Shown here: positions 56,010 to 64,000 of the stretch, piece after piece
How positions within the stretch are numbered: the stretch's first letter is position 1
How the letters are laid out: each line of letters opens with the position of its first letter
NCBI GenBank assembly: GCA_019671135.1
Contig: JAHRHY010000010.1
Coordinates: forward strand, 496,001 to 560,000
Source of the DNA: Linnemannia hyalina
Taxonomy: Eukaryota; Mortierellomycota; Mortierellomycetes; Mortierellales; Mortierellaceae
Reading direction: 5' to 3'
Length of the DNA: 64,000 nucleotides
Made by a program: the position numbers and the translations under genes
Notes under the pieces: generated by a model
Databases searched by the model: none
What the model was told of the DNA's origin: nothing
Seen by the model: the letters and a program-made list of their open reading frames with translations, nothing else

Positions 56010-58522
56010 TTAGTTGATGAGACCAGCGCTCTCCAAAGACTTCTTCTGAAGAATCTTCTTGTACTCGGCGATGGTGCCGCCAAAGACAGAGACACCCTTA
56101 TCGACGACGATAATGTGATCAGCAACCTCCTTCAAGAGACGGAAGTCGTGGGAAACAAGGACGACACCACCGGTGAAGGTCTTGATGGCCTCGGCAAGAG
56201 CATCAATAGACTCCATATCCAAATGGTTAGTAGGCTCATCCAACAAGAGCATGTGGGGGCGAGACAAGGCCAACTCGGCAAAGACCAAGCGGGTCTGGAG
56301 ACCGTGGGACAAGTGACCGATGGGCGAGGTCTGGTGAGAGCCGGTAAGACCGTACTTGCCGATGCTCTGACGCCAGTGATCGGTATCCTGAGGCAGGTCG
56401 GGGAACTTCCTACGCAAGTAGTCGATGGGGGAGACATCCATGTCGAGCTGGTCGGCAGAGTGCTGGTTGTACTTGCCGAGCTTGAGCTGCATGTGACGCT
56501 GGACACGACCCTGGGTGGGGGACAACTCTCCGGTCATCAACTTGAGAAGGGTCGACTTTCCGGCTCCGTTGGGTCCGACGAGAGCGACACGGGAGTCCAT
56601 GTCGATACCGAGGTTGACACCGTTGTAAAGGGCATCCTTCATGTCGCCAGAGTAGGCAAAAGCGACCTCGTCGAAGGCGAGGACTGGTGGGGGGAGCTTG
56701 TCGGAGTCCGAGAACTTGAACTTGAACAACAGTGGGGGGTCGACCTTCTCGATCAAACCAGCAGCCTCCATCTTGTCGATAATCTTCTGCTTGGACTTGG
56801 CCTGTCTGACCAAGTTGGCATAGGTACCGGCGGAAGCGATGAACTTCTTGATGTGGGCGATTTCCTCCTGCTGCTTGACGTAGGCCTTCATCTGGTTGAC
56901 CTCCAACTCGGAACGGGTCTTGACGTAGGTATCGTAGTTACCACCATAGTTGACGAGCTTGCGCTTGTGGTTCAAGTTCATGATGTTGGTGCAGACACCG
57001 TTCAAGAAATCCTGGGAGTGGGAGATGAGGATGAGGATACGGTCGTATCTGGAGAGGTAGTCCTCGAGCCACACACAGGCCTCGAGATCCAAATGGTTGG
57101 TGGGCTCATCGAGGAGAAGAAGAGTGGGCTTGACGAAAAGGGCCTTGGCGAGGGCAACACGCATACGCCATCCTCCGGACATGTCCTTGGTAGCCTTGAG
57201 CATATCCTTCTTGGTGAAACCGAGACCGTGGAGGAGGGTGGCGGCACGGGTTTCGAAGGTGGAGGGGTCGAGCTCCTCGATACGCTCGTACATGTCGTCG
57301 AGGAGGGGGTTGTCGGCACCGTTGACCTCAGCCAACATGTCCTCGGCCGCCTTCTCCAGACGATCAACCTCGATCTTGGCCTCGACGACGACGGCCTCGA
57401 TGGCGTTGTAGTCTGAGGGGGCAGCTTCCTCTTGCAACAAGTAGATCTAAAGGTATAGGGGAAGCGGAGTAATAAAAAATAAAATGTTTTTTTTGGTTTA
57501 GTCTCAAGCGGCTGACTGCGTCATTGTCATTGGTAAAGAAGAAAAACGAGGGGGGCACTGCGAGGGGAAGGGGAAAGGGGGAAGGGACCCGAAAGATAAG
57601 AGAAAGCAGAAGATTGGAAGAATGGAAAAGAAGGCAAGGATCCAAAGAAAAATAATAAAAAGAAACGAATGCAGGTGAGGGCTGGGAGAGAGAGGGGTTG
57701 GGGTATAAACGGAAAAAGGTAAAAGGGCAAAAGGGAGAAAGGGAGGCGGAATTATCACAAGGAAAGACAAGGTACACAAGGCACAGAAAGAAGCAAAAGC
57801 AATAAAAAAAAATCTTCTGCTCCTTCGTTGTCCTTTGTTCCAACCGCTCCGTTCATTCTTTTAAAGACAAGGGCCACTGAAAGGGGTTGAAGTTGTCTGT
57901 GTCTCTGTCTCTGTCTGTGTCTCTCCCTCTCTCTGTTGTGTTCAATCATCGGAATTGTCTGTGCGTTGTATGTGATTTGTGCTGTTGCTGTTGCTGCTGT
58001 TACTGTTACTGTTGCATGTTTCTCTGTGTGTCTGTGTGTGTGTTGTCTTGGATCGAGATCTGCTGTTGTTGTCACTGCTGCGGTTGTTGTTGTGGCTCTA
58101 CTTACATCGATGTGCTCGGGAATGGGGACCTCACGAGCAGCAAGGCACTCGAGCAAAGTGGACTTTCCGGAACCGTTGGCTCCGATAAGACCGTAACGAC
58201 GACCAAAGTTGAGATCGATATCGGTGTTGGAGATCAACTCACGACCGTGGAAACGGAGGGAGAAGGACTCGATCTTGATATCGCGGGAGAGGGGCTGGGA
58301 AGTCAAGACACCGGTCGAAGAACGATCGCCTCCCTTGGACTTGGCAAGGTCGATGGCGCTCAGGGCAGGGGCAAGGGTGTCGACCTCCTCATCGTCGCCG
58401 GGGGCGGGAGTGTTGCGGCCGTTGGTACCGGCGGGGGTGGAGGCGGCAGAGGACTTCTTGGAAGCCTCCTTGGCGGCCTTGGCTGCGAGACGCTTCTGCT
58501 TCGATGCGGAGATGGCGGACAT
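56010..58522 (-). CDS. ARB1: ABC-F ATPase, ARB1/ABCF2 type (ribosome biogenesis)
   Basis: Two exons (58522-58106 and 57446-56010) give 617 residues, matching yeast Arb1 (610). There are no membrane helices. The first cassette has Walker A GANGSGKST, signature MSGGWRMRVALAKALF and Walker B LLLLDEPTNHLDLEA. The second has GPNGAGKST, LSHGLQTRLVFAELAL and MLLLDEPTNHLDMES. The linker between cassettes is Lys/Glu-rich and helical. The Lys/Ala-rich N-terminus (KQKRLAAKAAKEASKK) is typical of Arb1. Arb1 works in maturation of both ribosomal subunits, shuttling between nucleus and cytosol. The exon join HID|IYLLQEEAAPS fits the family exactly. The single 659-nt intron is rich in CT/GT simple repeats. 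Very strong codon bias to C-ending codons suggests high expression. Confidence 0.95.
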
Positions 58523-58752
58523 GATGTTGGTGTGAGGAGGGGAGGGGAGGAGAAAGGGAAGGAAGAAAGAAGGAAAGGAGGGGAGAGGGGGAGAAGAAAA
58601 GGAAAGGAAATGGACGAGGGAGGTGGAGAGGGAGAAGAAGGCAGGAGGAAGAAGAAAAAAAAGAAGGAACAAAATAGCCACCTGGGTGGTTTAATTGGCT
58701 CTCCTGGTCTCTGTGCTGTTCGACTTTACTCTATGTAACCACACAGCCGCTA

Positions 58753-58784
<32 letters not shown>

Positions 58785-59349
58785 GAGTGTTTACTATTCG
58801 GACACAAGCCACGCAACTTTATTGTCCGGTTCACGTGACCCGTCCTTGATTGAACAATCGATCACGATGGTGCAATCAATTGTCTGGAATCGAAGCGCAG
58901 GGCATTATTATTATTGTTGGATCTGTGGATAGATGAAGAGATAGATGTGTGTACCCTACAGGGGGTGAGTACCTTTGCGGCCAGGAAATAAATAGACACC
59001 CTCTCTTTTTCGTTTGTCCTCTCCCACGACTCCACCCACTTCTCTTCTTCTCTTTTCTCTTCTTCTTTCCCTTCACCCTTCCTCCACTCCTACTCCCTTC
59101 CCATACTGAACAGAACCGTCTGGTTTCTTCCTGACAAGTCGATCCTACAACCAACTCCCTCTCCCTCTCCATCCTCTTCATTCCTCATTCAATACACACA
59201 TACTCACTCACCCCTCCCTCCTCCACACAGCACATTCAAGGACGACAAACATACGCCTTCTCCTTGCCCTGGTCCTCGCCGACCTTTGATTTCATTTGTT
59301 GTATACTCTCTCCCCCCTATTCCTCCTTCCCCTACACATATTACCCACA
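58523..59349. promoter_or_regulatory. Divergent promoter region between ARB1 and the ZIP transporter
   Basis: About 830 bp with no gene. Directly upstream of ARB1 is a GA-rich tract. An A homopolymer lies at 58755-58780. The side before the ZIP gene is strongly C/T-rich. Confidence 0.5.
58755..58780. repeat. A homopolymer, about 26 nt
   Basis: Uninterrupted run of A in the divergent promoter region between ARB1 and the ZIP transporter. Confidence 0.9.
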
Positions 59350-61012
59350 ATGGCACGGTCATCATCACCAATCCTCTATCGTCGAGACGATCCTTGTAAG
59401 TCCTTGTGACGCCAATCGATGCCTTACTCTGCTCTCGTTTATTTTTCTATCGTCCCTTCTTCTACTCCCCCATCTCTCTCCCTTCCACCCTCTCTTTTTT
59501 TACAATTCAATTGCTCTCGTTGTTGTTAACATACTCCGCTGGAAAGGCACCATACATGTACCCACAGTATACTTACCATGTATTCCCTTACTTCTTGTAT
59601 GTACTTGCTACCATCGTTTCATATACTTGGTTTCCTCCCTTTCATCATCGTCCTTCTCGAAACAAACTAGCCATGATGCCAGATGAGTGTGAAACAGGGG
59701 CCGAAGAAAGGCAAGACTATAACATGGGTCTTCATATCGCCAGTGTCTTCATCATCCTCGCCGCCAGCACCAGTGGAGTCTTCATGCCCGTCATTGCCTC
59801 CAAGGTCCGCGCCCTCAGGATATCAGACCGCGTCCTGACCTTGGGAAAGCAGTTCGGCACAGGAGTCATCCTCGCTACCGGATTCATCCACATGATGCCT
59901 ACAGCCATGGCAAACCTCTCCTCGCCTTGTCTGGGACCCATCTTCTCTGAAAACTATACCGCCTTTGGGGGTCTCTTTATCTTGCTGTCTTCGCTCTTCA
60001 TGCACTGGATCGAGTTTATTGCAGTCGAGCACAACGAGCGGAGGATGCGCGAAGCAGCGGCGAGCCAGGGGCTGAAGGAAATCAACATTGACCTGGGTGG
60101 TTTAGGAGCAACAGGTGTTGCAGCTGCCCCTTGCCCTGGCCACAGTGTGACTATCGTCGAGGAGAGGCCCTGCCATGACTCGTGCTCGTCCGTCACCTCG
60201 TGCGATTCTGTCCACACCCCTCAGGAGGATGTCAAGTACTCTGACTCGTCCATCACCAAGACTGTCTCGAATCACCAGCACGACCATGCCCACCACCACC
60301 ACGATCACGACACCAAGCAGGCCGATAGCCATTCCCACCAGGACAAGAGTCATCATCACCATACTCAGGAGGTTGGACACTCGCATGCGCACGGACTGTC
60401 GTTGTTGGACGAGTCTCAGCGAAGGATCTCGACCTATATCCTCGAGGCTGGTATTGCGGCGCACTCTGTCATCATTGGTGTCTCTCTCGGAGTATCGACA
60501 GGATCCGAGTTTACAGGACTCTTGATCGCCTTGGTCTTCCACCAGTTCTTTGAAGGTAAGGCAATCGATCGCCAGCCATCTGTCTATCCATTATATATTA
60601 TGGATCGGTTTTTATTTGTATGCATGCAGAATCTCATCAACTCTCGCTGTTCTTCCTGATGGTATTAGGATTTGCTCTGGGGGCACGAATTGCTGACCTG
60701 GCCTTTGACACCACATATACCCACTACATCCTCGCCCTCATCTTCTCGCTGACCACGCCCACTGGCGTCGCCATCGGCATTGGCATTTCAAGCAGCTACA
60801 GCGCCAACTCCAAGTCCTCGCTGCTGGTCGAGGGCATCTTTGACTCGATTTCAACGGGAATCTTGCTCTACATGGGCTATGTCAACTTGTTGGCCATCGA
60901 ATTCAACTTGAACGGCGAGATCAGGAAGCAGTCCAAGAAAATCAAGTCTCTCTGCTTCTTGGCCCTGTGGGCAGGTGCTGCCGTCATGGCTATCATCGGA
61001 CGCTTTGCCTAA
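59350..61012 (+). CDS. ZIP-family zinc/iron transporter
   Basis: Three exons (59350-59395, 59671-60555, 60669-61012) give 424 residues. Eight membrane helices are expected. The N-terminal outside part ends ERQDYNMGLHIASVFIILAA. The large loop between helices 3 and 4 is His-rich (HDHAHHHHDHD and HSHAHG), the usual metal-sensing or metal-binding loop. The transport-site motifs are in helix 4 (EAGIAAHSVIIGVSLGVS) and helix 5 (HQFFEGFALGARI); the second is completed across the exon 2-3 junction. The end reads AGAAVMAIIGRFA, normal for the plasma-membrane Zrt1/Zrt2 group. Direction is import of zinc into the cytosol. The small first exon gives 15 residues, then a 275-nt intron. An AATAAA lies at 61191-61196. 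Confidence 0.94.
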
Positions 61013-61270
61013 GGAAACCATTGAGCTGTCTACCTCAAAACGGACCCTTTTTTTTCTTTGTTGCCACGTCTGTCTACTATTCTTTTTTTTCAAAACTTTT
61101 CACCATCTCCTGCCATCTCATCTTGCATCCTTACCCTCTTTCTTTTTTTGCATAAAAACAAACCACTTGTACTTTTATCTCTCGTCAGCAAATAAAAACT
61201 ACCATTCAGTAAGCCATTAAAGGCATTCAACCTACAACAACCTAGAGTGCTCGTTTTATTTATTACTGTT

Positions 61271-61723
61271 TCAGTTGCCGTCGCTGTCTTCACTATCGCC
61301 GTCATCCTCATCCTCGTTGTCAGGGTCCGCCTCACCAGTCGTTGGTGTTATAGAGGGAGTAAAGACACTGGTGTTGATCAGACAGACCTCAATCGCTTCA
61401 AGAATATCCTGCTCCCACAGGCCCAGCTCATAATTGACCAAACCATATTTTTCAAGCGCGTCGGCCCAGGCCTTGACGTTGTTGTGGAGATGGTGCAGAT
61501 GGTGCTCACGAATCCTTTGGTCGTCTGAGCGTGCATTCCCGTAATGCGAGAAGGCAAACAACCAGCAGTTGTTGAGTCCTGTCCAGAATCCTGCCTTTTG
61601 TTCAACCGCTCCACCGCCATCCGAGGCTAGACCTGTTAGGTAGGTTGAGAGAGAGAGAGAGAAAGGAGTAATGAAAAGGTTAGAGAACCCCACATATTTG
61701 GCGAGTTACGATACAGATATTGT

Positions 61724-61758
<35 letters not shown>

Positions 61759-62054
61759 TTCATTTGCAAAGCAGTCGCTTAAAACTTGCCTAGCTTTTCG
61801 CAGTTGGTGACAACAATGTCGGTGAGACGACTGAGGGTATCGAAGCTCTTGAGCAGCATGCCGTGGTCGACATACTCGAGGACTGTCTGGAGCTCTTCCT
61901 GTATTGAGGCGAGTTCGTCGGTGACTCCTTGTTCCTCAGCACTCTGTTCGTGCCCTGCTGCTGCTATTACGGGTGAGGGTGGACATGAGATTGTGGATGC
62001 GTCTGAATCGACTTGATCCTGCTCCTCTATGACGGCTTGTCCATGGTAGTCCAT
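61271..62054 (-). CDS. Unrecognised 208-aa protein with GC-AG intron
   Basis: Two exons (62054-61790 and 61632-61271) give 208 residues. The junction is at EKL|G and uses a GC donor (AG|GCAAGT) and CAG acceptor; no GT donor preserves the frame. The first half is acidic and helical (ELASIQEELQTVLEYVDHGM, then LKSFDTLSRLTDIVVTNCEK). The second half has a Trp-rich, probably folded helical part: VEQKAGFWTGLNNCWLFAF, EHHLHHLHNNVKAWADALEK and YELGLWEQDILEAIEV. The tail is a short acidic run. No membrane segment or signal peptide is seen. I do not recognise the family. It is divergent from PPE1 with 203 bp between start codons. A 28-nt A run lies inside its intron. Confidence 0.7.
61728..61755. repeat. 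A homopolymer, about 28 nt, inside an intron
   Basis: Run of A on the plus strand, so poly-U in the pre-mRNA of the 208-aa gene, lying between its GC donor and AG acceptor. Confidence 0.9.
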
Positions 62055-62257
62055 TCCATTCGTGAAAGGTGTGAGGAGTACAGAGGGGGCGGTTTCTTTT
62101 TCCTGCCTTGAAATTCTTCAAAGTGAAAGAACGGGTCGTGACCGCCACTCGACAGGATAAAAGGACGTTTTCGCCGCCTCGAAAGCGCACCTTTTCCACA
62201 CGAATAACCCTCATTCCCAGGAAACACCCAAACACACGCACACACAAACCTTCAACA
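62055..62257. promoter_or_regulatory. 203-bp divergent promoter between the 208-aa gene and PPE1
   Basis: The two start codons are only 203 bp apart and face outwards. A longer PPE1 open frame reaches back to an ATG at 62108, but 62258 lies in better context (ACAATG) and starts the family-like N-terminus. Confidence 0.6.
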
Positions 62258-63816
62258 ATGACAAACGACATGCTCAGGAATATGTACAAGGGGCGTCCAC
62301 CACCACTGCCACCACACCTGGACGATAACGACGACGACGACTCTACAGAAACAAACGACACCTTCGACTCTCTTTCCTCGTCCTTCCTCAACCCTTCTCC
62401 AGCTGTGCACCCTTCCAAGCTCAAGCAGACCGGCGGTAGAAGTGGAGGAGGTCCGTACAGTGGTGCTTCCAATCGGTACGCAGCGCTGGAATGGAATGGC
62501 TTCTTTCAAGAGAAGCGGTCAGTGACAGTGCCGGGCAATGAGGCTGAAGGCGAAGCGGATATTACTTTCAACGTGTACGAGACAAAGGGCAAGGCTGGGG
62601 CACCTGTGTTTGTGATGCATCATGGTGCTGGACTTGCCGCGTTGTCCTTTGCGTTGACGGCTAGAGAGATCAACAAGCTTGTTGGAGATGGAGCTGGTCT
62701 ACTAAGCTTTGATGCGCGAGGACATGGTAAAGTGTACACCTGGTCGTGGTCGTATGATGATTTCTTCGCAACTCAGCCCTTTTGATACCGAACGTCAAAA
62801 GTTTACTCATGAGGCGCCGAACTTCCAATTGGCATTGTACTTTAGGAGAAACAACGTCAGGAGATGAACACAACTTGTCGCTGGACCGACTCGCCAAGGA
62901 CCTCGAGAATGTGATTTTCGCCGTCTATGGTCAGCACCTTCCGGACATTATCCTTGTGGGACACAGGTGAGAGCGCGTGCATGCTGCTGGAATGGACATT
63001 AATAACAAGTCAGAAGAACAAGCTTGATAACGCTTGACTTTATGTTAGCATGGGCGGAGCTGTGGTATCGGAGGCAGCGTCGCGAGGAACGATCCCCAAC
63101 CTGATTGGCGTCGCGGTGCTGGATATCGTCGAAGGTATAGAACGCATATTGACGTTCCAGCGTAGGTCGTAATTTTTTTTCACATAATCATACTGACTCT
63201 TTTTTGTTGTCGTATTCGCGTTGCTGTAGGCGTTGCTATTGAAACATTGACCTACCTGAATGGATGGATTGAACGCAGGCCAGTCAACTTTCGATCGCTT
63301 GACAAGGTCATTCAATGGAGGTTCGTCAATGTCTATTCCTTCGAGATGAGTGTATGCAAAAGAGGAGTCGCCGTGAGCTTGTTGGCTAACTCTGTGTGCG
63401 TTCTATAACCATTTAGTGTCAAGTCAGGAACAGTTCGCAACGTTGAATCGGCTCGGGTGTCTTGTCCACCGTTAGTCAAACTAATCAATGACTCAACACT
63501 TGAGAACCCATGCTATGGTTGGCGGACAGACCTGGCAGCGTCTGAGCAGTACTGGAAGGGATGGTTTACGGGATTGACAGAAAAGTTCCTTTCGTGCAAG
63601 GCGGGCAAGCTGTTGGTCCTTGCAGGGACGGATCGGCTGGACAAGGATATGACGATTGCACAGATGCAGGGCAAGTTCCAGATGCTTGTCTTTCCAAATT
63701 CTGGCCATTGTGTTCAAGAAGATGACCCTGAGCGAATGGCGAGGGAGTTGGTCGCGTTCTGGAAGCGGAACGAGAGACTTATCCTGCCGCCCAAACCGCA
63801 TTCTTTTCACGCGTAG
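62258..63816 (+). CDS. PPE1: Protein phosphatase methylesterase 1 (PME-1/Ppe1)
   Basis: Removes the methyl ester from the C-terminal Leu of the PP2A catalytic subunit. Five exons (62258-62726, 62846-62966, 63049-63134, 63230-63320, 63417-63816) give 388 residues, like yeast Ppe1 (400) and human PME-1 (386). It is an alpha/beta hydrolase. The oxyanion side is VFVMHHGAGLAALSFA. The substrate loop is SFDARGHG then ETTSGDEHNLSLDRLAKDLE. The nucleophile elbow is GHSMGG; its Ser codon is split AG|C by the second intron. The acid is in LVLAGTDRLD and the His in FPNSGHCVQED. SVKSGTVRNVESARVSCP matches the family lid region. The acidic N-terminal segment (DDNDDDDS) is low complexity. AATAAA follows at 63856-63861. 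Confidence 0.95.
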
Positions 63817-63855
63817 AAAAGCAACAAATCGTGTCGCGCGATAATTCGTGGGTGA

Positions 63856-63861
63856 AATAAA
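63856..63861 (+). terminator. AATAAA polyadenylation signal of PPE1
   Basis: Exact hexamer 40 nt past the PPE1 stop codon. The remaining bases to 64000 show no further feature. Confidence 0.6.
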
Positions 63862-64000
63862 GTATGTCTTTGTGACTTCTTTGATTCATGGACTTCAACT
63901 TCCTCCTTCCTCCTTTTCTTTCCTGTTCGTCCACACTTCTTTACGTCTCTTTTCAAAGCCAACGAAAAAAGACAAAACGCATTCGCCCAGATGGTGGCAT

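Noticed and set aside
56115..57416. 433-codon plus-strand open frame opposite ARB1
   Set aside because: Low-complexity Leu/Gly/Val/Glu composition, exactly overlaps the conserved ABC-F exon, and results from codon bias.
57887..58738. 283-codon plus-strand ORF
   Set aside because: Covers the CT/GT-rich intron and the antisense of ARB1 exon 1; Cys/Ser/Leu low complexity.

Overview
This window is nuclear DNA from a fungus. Nearly every gene is split by short GT-AG introns (about 50-250 nt, a few of 650-700 nt). The set includes fungal-type genes: PKC1 with HR1/C2/C1/kinase order, VTC1, a GH17 cell-wall glucanase, a GPI-anchored PLC-like protein and ABCF/ARB1. The mix also holds a TilS-type tRNA-lysidine synthase, translin and small secreted histidine-first proteins of the LPMO-like type. 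From general knowledge this points to an early-diverging lineage, most likely Mucoromycota and perhaps Mortierellaceae. The lineage call is inference. No rRNA, tRNA, CRISPR or plasmid feature was seen.

Layout. 1-4224 (-): PKC1, cut by the left edge inside the kinase domain. 4225-7810: repeats, a decayed zinc-finger ORF (-) and a small heptad-repeat ORF (+). 7811-8562 (+): hotdog thioesterase, convergent with translin (8685-9931, -). Translin is head-to-head with a BRCT protein (10151-12091, +). 12518-14905 (+): TilS-like enzyme, convergent with a membrane-anchored GH17 glucanase (15010-17904, -). 21327-25885 (-): two tandem secreted LPMO-like paralogues in long gene-poor DNA. 28227-31120 (-): amino-acid permease. 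33940-35799 (-): GPI-anchored PLC-like phosphodiesterase. 37534-40595 (+): multi-pass membrane protein fused to a PGAP4/MGAT4-like glycosyltransferase. 42378-42818 (+): VTC1. 43246-45330 (-): RNA polymerase III subunit RPC53, divergent from a PQ-loop protein (45912-47499, +). 47661-53663 (-): 1672-aa ankyrin/UBA scaffold. 54222-54613: truncated copy of the 3' end of the glycosyltransferase gene. 56010-58522 (-): ARB1. 59350-61012 (+): ZIP metal transporter. 61271-62054 (-): unknown 208-aa protein, divergent from PPE1 (62258-63816, +).

The genes are mostly independent housekeeping loci, but several share a cell-surface or wall theme: PKC1 (wall integrity signalling), the GH17 glucanase, the LPMO-like pair, the GPI-anchored protein, and a glycosyltransferase that resembles GPI-glycan modifiers. 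Whether these are co-regulated is not visible here. The least conventional items are the LPMO-like pair with its intron and lysine/glycine-tail difference, the membrane-glycosyltransferase fusion with its downstream partial duplicate, two GC-AG introns, and a two-codon first coding exon in PKC1. Exon ends were derived by hand from splice consensus, reading frame and protein continuity, so individual boundaries may be off by a few bases.
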